64,000 nt of DNA from Acholoe squamosa (Eukaryota > Annelida > Polychaeta > Phyllodocida > Polynoidae): assembly GCA_949317995.1 (NCBI GenBank), contig OX439041.1, forward strand, positions 44,501,269 through 44,565,268, in the 5' to 3' direction. This document shows positions 41,801 to 53,800 of the stretch, one piece after another; position 1 is the first letter of the stretch; each line of letters opens with the position of its first letter. Both the position numbers and the translations under genes were made by a program. The notes under the pieces were generated by a model. That model searched no databases. It saw only the letters and a list, made by a program, of their open reading frames with translations, and was not told the DNA's origin.

Positions 41801-44800
41801 GTCACCACCCCAAGGTACGGAGTGGAGGGATCCACTAGAACACTACCCTGATGGGTTAGAAGATGTAAGAAGAAACTTACATCATGAACTGGATGAATTT
41901 GGAGACTTCTTATTCATGCCAGGAGGTACTTCGAAACCTGCACCAATGCATAAAAGTACTGCTCAATTTGGTAAATTACCATTTGAGGTACCAAAGCCTA
42001 GTGCAGGTATGTTTGAAACTCCATACAGTTCTCGAATTAAACACCAAAAATGTGGATTCGAAAAGAACAAAATGGACGAGCTTGAAGACATGAGAGCTGA
42101 ATACGAGAAGATCCAGAAGGATCTTATTACACTGACCGGAACCCGAGACAAGATTCTGACTGAAAACAAACAGTTGATATCGGAACGTCTCGATTACGAT
42201 CAGAGTTGTAGACGCCAACAACAATTGTTGTTGGATCAGATGGAGAAAGAAAAGCAAGATTTTCAACTCCAGCACGAACAGTATCGTGATGCACTATATA
42301 CGGCGGATCTGGAATACAGAGCCTCGTATGATGAGTTGAATAGAACTAAACAAGAGTTAAATTCAACTCAATCGGCCTACGGCAAGTATCAAGAAGAGCT
42401 GAAGAAAATAGAATCAGCCTTCAAAGATGCTCGGGAAACGTACCAAAAACAGACCGATGAGCATGAAAAACTCAAAGATCAATTGATACGCGAATCCACA
42501 GATTTGGCTGTTAAACAGACTAAAATGATGGATGATTATTCCGAACTGGAGGCTAAAGCTATCCAGATGTCAAAGTATCTAGAAGATACTGGTCGTGCAG
42601 TAGGCACTCTTGAATCAGACTTCACTGTTTCAGGAATTGCCCTAAACACGACAAGTAACCAGATGTTCTCTTTGAGGGGCAATGACGGGGTAACAGAGAC
42701 AACTGTACCTCGTTATGAAGGAGTAAAGAGTCATCAGGTTAGATTTACAGATAATACCTCTATACCTCTTGGTCTAGGTACGGGAAATAAAGGGGATAAT
42801 TCTGCGAGTGGAGCTAAACAAAGCCGCTCGGCAGGAAGCTCCACCTTTGACGGCGGATGGCCACAACAGTCACCTTTAGGGGGACCAAATGGCCCGTATG
42901 CCCAGTATGGATGGAATCAGTCCCAAACAGGAACGAATCCGTCCAATGGTAACACCCGGAACACGTCCGGAGGAACAACCGGACGAGCACCCGGAGGTTC
43001 CAGTACAGCTGGGGGGCAATCCGGATGTGATCAAGGATCCGGACCCTCAAGCGATCGTTCCAGGAGCAGACCCTCTGCCAGTGGGACTGGTTTCAATAAT
43101 GGAAATCAGTCGTATGGAACAGGAGGAAACACTAATCCCAATAGTGGTTTCTTTAGCTTTGGTGGAAATACACAACCCACCAATGGTCCAGGGCCGGCTC
43201 CCCAAACCAGTGGATACACCTTTTCACAGGTGCCTCCATACGGAGCAGGGGGATCAGGAGGTGGAGGAGGACCACCATCCGGAGGCTTTGGAAGTACTTA
43301 TGGTACGAATCCTCCAAGGAAAAAGAGACTCAGTCGCCGAGTATCTCTTTCTCCAGGGTTACAAGCGCTGCATGATTCTAATGCAGCGATTGCTAACTTA
43401 GGTGTTGATTGTTACAATCAAGGTCTGGACGATACGGAGATCATGGAATGGAGTAAGGGTTTAACCCTTACTGGATCCACGAATCCGGCTCGTAGAGTAG
43501 CTAAGATACCTACCCCCTTTAATGCCAAGAACCCTTGGAAGGAGGAGTATCAAGGCTGCGCGGATGTCTTTAACTGCAATGGATGGGGTAAAGCGGAAGC
43601 TCTGCCTTATTTAGTATGCTGGTTAAAGGAAGGCGACGGAAAAGGAGCCGTGGAACAATGGAGAGATTCTCAAATAACAGGACTCTCAGCCCATATGAAG
43701 TATGATGAACTCATAGAGATTGCTTCATATTTATATGGGAATATAGTTGGAGAAGACCCTTGGCTGACGTTCACTAAAAGAACACAGAAGCCCAAGGAGT
43801 CTGCCAAAGTGTTCGGCTTAGAATGTCAACGACTGTTGCATAAAGCCAGACCTCAATGGAGACTAGATGATGAATGCTTCCTAGATGAGATGTTTAAACA
43901 ATTCATTGAAGGATTGCGGAATCAAGAACACAGGACAGTAGCCTGTGAAGCTTGGAAGAATGATGCCTCTTTGACAGATTTGTTCCAGTCCCTAGATCAT
44001 TATGATCGAAAGGCCCGTATCTTTGCCGGGAAGGTACCCCAACGGATGTCAGCAATGATAATCCCGGAGGGAATACCCGAAACCGATTCATCCGAATCAG
44101 GGGAACCTGACGAAGATGAAAACGTTGGGGCCATTGGCCAAGGGAACCCCCGGTACAACCGGAACTGGGGAAAGAAACCGGGTTACGTCAAGGAGAAAGT
44201 GATCACTTCTAAACCTCCTGTGACTCAACCCGATACCAAACCCACGACGGGTCCTTCTTTATCAGAGGACCTGGTTAACAATTTGGTAAAGAAGATTACT
44301 GAAAATCTTAGGAGGCCTAAGCCTGATAGGACTGTTGTGACATGCTTCCGATGTCAGGAAACTGGGCATTATGCTGCCGAGTGTGAGGCAGATAAGCCAG
44401 TTTATAGAAACACTCGTTACCGGAGCAATCCGGGTAAGGAGGACTCAGTGAAGAAGGAAAACTGAGAGGGGGTGTCCACAATGGCAACCGGATTACCCCC
44501 AGAGTGAGTGATTGCCATGACTGCCAGCCTATCGCAGCTTGCGGTACTGGCAAGAATCCTCTAGCGATTTCGCCCAGCAGTGAAGCTAAGGAGCCTGATC
44601 AGTTCCTTACTCATGAGGCTGGGGAGACTGATAGTACACCAGGTGTCAAGAACCGGCAGAAGAACACAGAGGGGAAACCCGATATCAGTCCAGAGGGAGC
44701 GGCCAATGAGTTGGCCAGGGTGGGGTGTGCCCAGTTCCCCCCGGGTCATCCTTGTCTCGAATTCTTAAAGGGATGTGGATTTGACCTCGGCGCTAAGACG

Positions 44801-47800
44801 GAACTTGCTAAGTATGCAAGTAGTCCTACCTACTTGAAAGGTAGGAGGTGGTACGCAGTTGTATCTGTGAGTGGTAGATCCGCTGAGTTTCTTGTCGATA
44901 CGGGTGCTAGCCACTCCTGTATTGCTAAGAGATTCTACGATCTTTTGCCTACGAATCATGAAACTTTCACAACGGAAGGAAATGCTCGTACGGCCGACGG
45001 TAGCATGATACAAACGTTCGGTAGAACATGTATGAGGTTCAGTCTACAGGAAGATAAGGACTTCATCCTTACCCCTACTGTGGCGAACATCGCGGATGAT
45101 GGTATACTCGGTCTGGATTTTGCTGCATTATATGGAGCAAGGTTAGATTCCCAGAGGGGAATATTGGAAGTGAGAGACCCGTACCATCTCGAAGTACAAT
45201 GTGTACTTAGGCAAGTAAGCAGTGTAGCCAGTGTAGCCCAGACTGTTAAGATACCACCAGGCACAGCCTGTGATGTCTTATGTCGAGCGGACAGACAGTT
45301 TTCAGGAAAAACTGGAGTTGTAGAGCCAGACATGGCCATGTTGTCAAGTATCGGATTGGAATCCGCTGATGTTCTAGTAGCTAACGCTGCTTGGACGGTG
45401 GTTCCTATATCCAATACCGGTAACAAGACTGTCTATGTACAGAAGGATACGATCCTTGGATCGGTTGTCTTATCCGAATTGATAGAAGACTGTAAACATG
45501 TTTCGGCACCCGGAGCCCCTTCCTCACCCGAAAGGAGCCCGGAACTAGACACTCTAGTAGCCGAAAGCCATGTAGAAAGTGATGAACAACGTGAAGCTCT
45601 AACTGACTTGTTGTACAAGTACCGTAAAGCTTTTGCAGCACCGAGTGAACATTTGGGGCGTACCGATAAAGTACTGCATACGATTGACACTGGTGAGAAT
45701 GAACCTTTTAAGATTCCTTATAGAAGACTCCCACTAGCCAAAAAAAAGGTAGCTGAGGAGGAGATAGCTAAAATGCTTGAACAGGATGTAATAATTCCAT
45801 CAACCAGTCCTTGGTCTAGCCCTGTGTGCATGGTGACCAAGAAAGATGGTAGCATCCGTTTCTGCATAGATTACCGGAAATTGAATGGTATGACCAAGAA
45901 GAATTCATATCCCTTACCACGGATCGATGAGACTATAGACTCCCTTGGAGGTAAGCAATGGTATTGCTCTCTAGACTTACAATCCGGGTACTGGCAAGTG
46001 GGTATGCATCCGAAAGATATGGAGAAGACGGCCTTTTCCAGTCATATTGGATTATTCCAGTATAATGTGATGCCGTTTGGATTGTGCAATGCACCGGCGA
46101 CATTTGAAGCCATGATGGAAACTTTATTAAGTGACCTTTTATGGAAGAAATGTCTCGTCTATCTAGACGATGTGATTGTCTTTGGAAAGACATACGAAGA
46201 ATGCTTGGAAAATTTAGGTATGGTCCTGGAAAGGATCATAACTAATGGTTTGAAGCTGAAACCCAAGAAGTGCGATCTTTTCAAAAGATCTATTAATTAC
46301 TTGGGGCGAATAATCTCGAATGAAGGGATTAAAGCCGATCCGGAGAAACTGGATGCCGTGTCAAATTGGCAAGCACCCACGAATGCGAAAGAAGTTAGGT
46401 CCTTCCTCGGATTCTGTTCCTACTACCGGGACTTTATCCCAGGATATTCAAGGGTTGCCTTTCCTATCCAGAGTTTGTCCCACTGGACACCCGGGATCAG
46501 AAAGGAACGATTCCCTTGGGGACCCGAGCAAGACGAGGCCTTTATGAAAATAAAGGATTTGTTTGCTATCACACCTGTGTTGAGATACCCCACGGAGAAT
46601 GATCATTTCATTCTAGATACTGATGCTAGTAATGAAAGCATAGGAGCCGCCCTTTCTCAGGTCCAGGATGGGGTCGAAGTTCCTATAGCCTTCGCTAGTA
46701 ACACGTTGAGTAAATCTCAAAGAAACTATTGTACCACTAAACGTGAGTTGTTGGCTGTGGTGGTCTATACGAAGAAGTTCAAGCACTTTTTGTGGGGGAG
46801 TGATTTCACTCTACGGACTGATCACTCTTCCCTCAGATGGTTATTGAACTTCAAAGATGCAGAGGGGATGATAGGTCGCTGGTTAGCGCACCTATCCGAA
46901 TTCGGTCTAAATCACAGCCAGATTGAACACCGAGCCGGGGCAAAGCATTTGAATGCAGATGCTTTGTCTAGAATCCCAGTGAGGAAATGTGCAAATGCTG
47001 AGTGCACTGATTGTGGAGCACACAATGCTGTGTTGGCAGGGGTTCGAGTTCCATTCGAAACCCATCCGGAACATGTCTTGAATTGGTCCTTGGAGACCAT
47101 CAGGCAGTTCCAGAAGTCTGATGCAGTCACATCACGTTTGATTAAATTCCTTAATCAGGGTATCTGTCCCCCAAGACCCGTAGTGTCATTGGAGAACAGA
47201 GAGATGAGACGATTCTTAGCTCAATGGGCCGAGCTAAAAGTCCGGGATGGTATTCTGTTTCGATGGAAGAACCATTCTAATAGGAACAAAACCTTGCAAG
47301 TTGTCATACCTAGTGCTATGCGACGAGATATTATGTATTTCTGTCATGGACATAGAACTAGTGGGCACTTTGGAAAGAAAAGGTCTCTAGAACGTCTGAC
47401 CAGACGATACTATTGGCCCGGCATGAGTACAGATCTCACCCGATGGGTGGAGACCTGTCCCGAGTGCTGTAAGAACAAACCAGGACCCGGGTTAGGCAAG
47501 CTGCCATTATCCCAGGAACTGTTTGGTGTAAGGTTTGCTAGAATAGCTGTTGACATTATTAGTGGGATTCCCCCCACTCCTAGTGGCAACACGTGTATGA
47601 TGGTCGTGTCTGATTATTATACCAAGTACACCCGAGTGTTCCCTTTACCGGATCATAAGGCTGTTACTTGTGCTATGGCCTTTGTAAAAGGGTGGGTGCT
47701 GCACCTAGGTGTCCCACTCATGTTACATAGTGACCAAGGCAGAGAATTTGAGTCTAGTCTGTGGCAGGAGATGTGTAATTGTCTGGCGATCTGCAAGACA

Positions 47801-50800
47801 AGAACTAATCCCTATAGACCACAGAGCGATGGACAAGTAGAGAGATTCAATAGGACTTTGATCCAAGTATTGAAGTCTCTGGTAAATGAGCAGATGGATG
47901 ATTGGGATGAACAATGTGAATTCGTGGTACATGCCTATAATGGCACTGTGCATTCGAGCACAAACTGTTCTCCTAATCTCCTCGTTTTTGGAGAGGATTT
48001 GATTATGCCAGCCGATTTGGTGTTCGGCGTAATAAGAATGAATCCGGAAGCCCCTTGCCAGGTGATGTTTGTAGAATCCCTACGGGATAATTTCAAACAA
48101 GCCTATGAGAGGGTTAGAGACGAGTTGCAGAAAACTGCGCGTTGGCAGAAAGTTGGCTATGACACAGGTCTAAAAGCTAGATTTTTTAATCTAGGGGATA
48201 GAGTACTGCGTCTACACCAACCTCTAGCTAACCTGAAATTAGCCAGTAATTGGGATGGACCTTTCACTATAACTCAGGTTATTAGTGATTGCACAGTGAT
48301 TATTAAATCACAGCTTGGTAAATGTTACAAGTCAAATGTAGCGAGACTACGCCCATGGAGGGGGAGGGATACCTCCACCGAAATGTACGGCGATGGTCTA
48401 TTGGAAGTAATGGAACAGAGTCGTGTTAAGCAACTCGAAGTGGTACCGACCCGAAAGCGAGGACCCGGGCGGCCACGGAAGGTTGCAGACCCGAAGAGGG
48501 TGGTGCCCCCTGTCGTAACATCCGGAAAGCAGGGGAAGATACAAAAAGTCTCGGCAGGCGCAGGTAAAAATAAGAGGAAAGGTCCCTCTAAGGCTAAGAA
48601 GACCTTGGAAAAGGCTCTTATGGATACCAGGTCAATAAAAGAGGCCTCAAAACCTCTTAGACGCAGTCCAAGGTTGCTACAGACTGCCGTAACCTAGCCT
48701 GTTAACACAACGAGTGTGTTGTCCTGTACTGTGTACTGTTATATGTTGTAACCTAGTTCAATGTATATTTGAGCCGGTCAAGAGTCTCTGGAAAAGGTCC
48801 TATGACAATGAACCCATGGTTTTGGACGGATAATCCGGTGGATATGCTTATGCTATCCATAAACTCCAGAATACCTAGCGAATTGTCATAGTCGAACCCT
48901 GAGTACGGACGGACGACCGATCGGGTATTGTATTGTTTTTATGTAAGGGCGCGTGACCTAATTAAGGGCACGCGGGAAAGTTGTTGACCCATTTTCGAAT
49001 GGTCACGTGAGGCGCCGGTTTGATCATGCGCAGCGATTCAAGTTCGAGTATCCCGCCATATTGTCTTATTCCTGCGAAGGAAGAAGACGTGGCCGAGGGT
49101 GGTCTTGCTCTTGTTGGAGTCTGATAGCCCGTGACAGCCATATTCCGAGGTGTGCCCTCGTTAAAAGGCACCCGCCTTTCACTGGGTAAGCAGTACTCAC
49201 TGCTTATCCGGTGGATTGGGATATTTTATCCCCGAACAGCCACTTCTGTCGATGGCAGAAGAGGCCGTCCGTCTTGGCGGCGGTGCCGGTGCCAGCACCC
49301 CGCCAGAGTATGGAAGTGGTTCTCCCAAGAGTCCCACTTATACATACGACGATCAGCAATACGATGCTGATTGTGATCAAATGGATCAACAAATGAATGT
49401 TGATCAGTACTTCTCTGGAGTAGACGATAGCGACGTAGAATCGTTCTACGACGCATCCGACAACTCCAGACAAGTTAGTCCTGAACGCCGAGGCGTTCAA
49501 CAACAAATTGATGTAGGTGAGCCTTATGTAGCCCCTCCATCCGAAGGTTTGAGTGGAGAACCGGCAGGAGCCCAGTCTCTTGACAGGGCTCTGATGCCAC
49601 CTCCCCCTCAACTGCCGCCCCGTCTTGGTGGGAGTACCTCATTCGGTGCTTTGGGACCTGCTTCTCCGGTTGACAGGCCAATGCACCTAGAGCTGCCCTT
49701 CCCAGACAGTCCCGAATGGCATGATGTAGCCGGTCCATATGACGGACGGATGTTAGCAATTTCCGAGGAAATGCTGATACCCACCTGTTATGGGACGCCC
49801 AGAGAGGTTGACGAGCGTGTTGTCAACGCAATCTGGGAATGTGCTCATCCGCAGTGGGCTAATACCTTTCCGGAGTCCTGGTTGATGGATTACCATCAGA
49901 TGGCCAAAGGATTGGTAGTCCACTTATGGTTTCGTAAAGCCGTCTGGGACGCAGAAATGGCTTTCCGAAGGAATACCTCTTATAGGCCTTCCTATGTGTC
50001 TGACAAAACGGGTTACACCGGTGTCAAGGCAGATGAGGTCTCTAGATACATAGACAGAGACCAGATCCTACTGTTAAGCACAGCGGATGAGTATGAAGCA
50101 GCAGGTAACGCTGTTGTGGATTACTGTCCAGGGGTCCCTATTACGTCTCAAACCATTGAGGCAGAAGAGGCCCGTATTGGTGTGTCTCCACTAGACAGAC
50201 TCGGGGTAATACAAGACCTCGTAGTACGTCTATTGGAGAGACAGTATGCACTGGCGCATCCGGAGTTAGTACCCGGACCCGCACCCGTGCAAGTAACAGC
50301 CAAGATGGCCGATCGAATGGACCGTCTCATGTCTCCTGCTGAAGCTCCCACCTTGGGAGGCGCAGCAGTAGTACCTGAGAAGGCCCTACCTGATGCAGAT
50401 GTTTCCCTTAAAACTGCTCAGTCTACCCCTACGAAGACTGAGCAAGTAAAGGAGAAAGCAGCTGGTGGAAAGGGTAAAACAACCCCCACCAAAGGTAAGG
50501 GTAAAGGGAAGCGGTCAGGAACCGAACCCTCTACCAGCACGAGTGTGGACGACAGTACCCGAACCCGTCGGGTGTCTCCACGCTCGGCCAATAAGAAGGG
50601 CGCTAAGGCTTCGGATGTCTCCGGCAACGAGACGGACGCATCCGAGCCTGGCACTTCTACTAACGGCAGATCCCGCAGGAGGAATAAGAAGAAGGTTGAC
50701 CAACGCAAACCTGAACCTATCGAGGTAGACGTTAAAGCTGATAATACAGAAGCTGAACCGGCTGTCCCAACCGTAAAAGTTGAGCTCGGTGTGCCAATCG

Positions 50801-53800
50801 TCAAGCTACACGACGTAATGGCCGATTTGAGTGGAGACGCTCAAGATGCTGCAGCCCAGGTCCTCGCGGGTCAACAACCCGTTGTGCAACCTGTGGATGT
50901 ACCATCCGACCCGGAGGGAGAGGAGCCGGTTGACCCAGTTGTGGATGTCACTCCGACTGACGAGCAAGAGGCTGCTATCTGGGCTAACGCCAATAGCAAC
51001 TTTGCCGACTTCATTCCTCTACACAGGGGACACCTGAAGGGGAGTAAATCCGTATGGAGACTGCCCCCTCGGATCACCTGTGAGAGGCATGAAGATATGG
51101 AGGAGTGGCTTCGCAAGAAGCTCTCTGATAGAAAGCCGGCCAATATGTACTGGATCTATTGGGAATTCGTTAAGAATTCGCCCAATGGTCTGTACAATTA
51201 TGACCAGAAGGGCAAGCTCAAGTTTGCTCTAGATGAGTACTACGGGGAGGATCGTAAGGATTGTCCCTTCCAACGTTGTACTCAAAGTGAGGGTGAGGTT
51301 GAATTCTTCATCGAGAAAGACGCGTTCCTTCGTCATCTCGTGGAGGTTCATATGCACCAGAGGCCGGAATATGTCTGCGACCGAGAGGTTGGCAAGAAAT
51401 GTGCTAAATGCACAGGATGTGTCACCCCCCGACGCGGAGACATGGTCCGGCACTATGTGACTTCGCATGGAGAGGGCCTGGAGGCAGCCATAGATCGGGT
51501 GATGAAAATTCACTCCGAACTCTATGGCAACCTTAGGGGCCTCAATGCAGAGAAGTTGGCTTCCCTCACACCGAGTACGAAGCAGTTTGCGCCTACGGTT
51601 CCTGGTACTAACCAGAAACTAAAGGCTCGGTTTGCCCAGACTCCCGGGTCCGGCAAACTAGAGTACGCTCAGGAGGAGTACGATCTGTTAAACGAATGGA
51701 GAAGCAACAAGGCCCGCCGTCGTGGTGGGGCTTATGTAACTCCATCCGGAGAACAGGTCCGAAGCCGCAGGGATTACCGCCAGGGACCCTCTATAGCAGA
51801 TAGGAAGAGACAGGCGTCTGAATCTCCAAGCCGAGCCAGGTCACCACTGGAGGCGCTGGAGAGACAGACAAATGGGGGAAGGAAGAAGCCACATCTTCCA
51901 TCTCCTACTGGAACTCCTTCCCATTATGGGCGAGCACCAACTCCACGAGGTGCACAGAACCCGACATTCTTTGGTGTCAGTGGACCGAGTGGCCAGTCCG
52001 CCCGGAAACACGCGCCTTTGAATGTCAAAGACCCGAAGCAGTACCCTGCTATAGGCCCACCCGGACCAGAGATGCAAATCTTTGATCAGTACGGGAGGGT
52101 CAAGCAGGAACTGCCGACAGTAGGAGGTCAAGCTCCCCGACCTACAATGAGTGCTGTGGTGAGACAACGTCCACCCGCACCATTGTTGACGGCCAAAGAC
52201 CTTAGAAGGGAATTGTCACGGTTGCCCCTGGTTCAGGGATTACCAACTCAAGGCCCTTCTTCGACCACTGCTAGTGCGGTTACTACTGCGGTTGCTTCTT
52301 CGCACACGCAGGTAGCTGTCACTGCGAGTGGGTCTGGAGCACAGCCGAAGCCTCAGGGTCAGGTACCCCCACCTGGTGCTGTGGTTCATCGGCCTAAGCT
52401 GATCCAGACAGTGGAGACCTTCTTCAAGAAGGAGGACAAATTGTCTTGCAATATCCAGAGCAAACAATTTGAGACGCTACAGCACCATCTGGAAAACCTC
52501 CACCTGGACATGTATCGTCGGACCGTGTCGAGCACTCTCCAGTGTATTGACGCGATCCAGAAGTCAGAGATCAACCGAATCTCGACTCAGATCAAAGCGG
52601 ATGTTGCCAAAGATAAGCAGGAAGCTGCTAATCTGCGGCAGGAGGCCCTATCCGAGAAGGAAACAGCTTCTCAGATGCTCGACCTAGAACGAGCAACGAA
52701 CATGAAGAACCAGCAAAAGTTCTTCAAGGTCTTCGGAGTTATCATGGATAACTGGGACGGTACACCTGAGCATGCTTTGAAGCTGTTCGAAGCACGCCAA
52801 AAGGTGAAACTTACACCTGCTGTCCCCGCATTGGCACCTACGGATGGAACTGGTATGAACCCCCCTGTTCAGCCACTGGCTCAACAACCGGGTCCAAACC
52901 AGCCACCCGAGGAGAACATGGAACAGTAAAAAACTGTTGCATGAAGATCGGACATAATTGTGTGTCCCGGGGTTCTATTACCCATGCATTGTTGGATAAG
53001 AAACCATTTTTTTATCCAACCCGTATTGATTCGGGTACCAAACTGTACCCTAATCCGGAAACTGAAAACAGAAGGAGAAAACAAACAAGTCACTCTGGAG
53101 GAGGAGTACGAATGCTGTAAACACCATAATTGTACTGTGCCACAATGTAATGACTGTGCCTATTATAAAATCATGGACAATTTACACTAATATGGACTTT
53201 TGAACTACAAACCGGATTTACTACTACACCACTACTATTTGTGAGCTAGCACTACAGGCATCAGGGTTTAGCTACGCCCATAGAGTCCATCAACAGTCTA
53301 CAACTGGATCTACTATAACCTCCAGTTAGCTAGCACTACAGGCATCAGGGTTTAGCTACACCCACCAACAAGTTTTACTATAGCACTTCAGGCATCAGGG
53401 TTCAGCTCGCCCATACCAAGCCATCAGCAGCATCCGACTCCTGTTACATCCTCCAATCATGAAAACAAGTAACTTTGTTGATATTATTATATTGTATGTA
53501 AAATTGTATTTATAACTATATAATATCTTTTATAAAGATATATTATTATATAAGGGTACCTATAAATATACTGGATCTGCGAATCCTAAAAGTTATTTAA
53601 GGTAATCCTAGACCTATAACTGTCTATATAGGTCATTCCTGGTCTCAATATATTAAGAGACTATAATTCTTCTGTAACTTGTAAATATAAAACACTAAGG
53701 TATAAACTGAGCTGCGTCTCAAAAGTATAAATATTTTTCTATAAAATAAGAGAAGGTCCAACGGATTTCTCTAAACTTAGTATTGTATTACTCAGGTTAA

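Noticed and set aside
44504-44506. GTG as a pol start codon
   Set aside because: The frame is open from 44438 and a frameshift signal lies at the gag stop. A non-ATG start is not needed.
49216-49218. TTG as the ORF3 start
   Set aside because: An ATG 36 nt downstream in the same frame (49252) is the normal eukaryotic choice.
49252-52929. ORF3 as an envelope gene
   Set aside because: Position fits env, but there is no signal peptide, hydrophobic or fusion-like segment, membrane anchor or cleavage site. Zinc-finger and basic segments argue for an internal protein.
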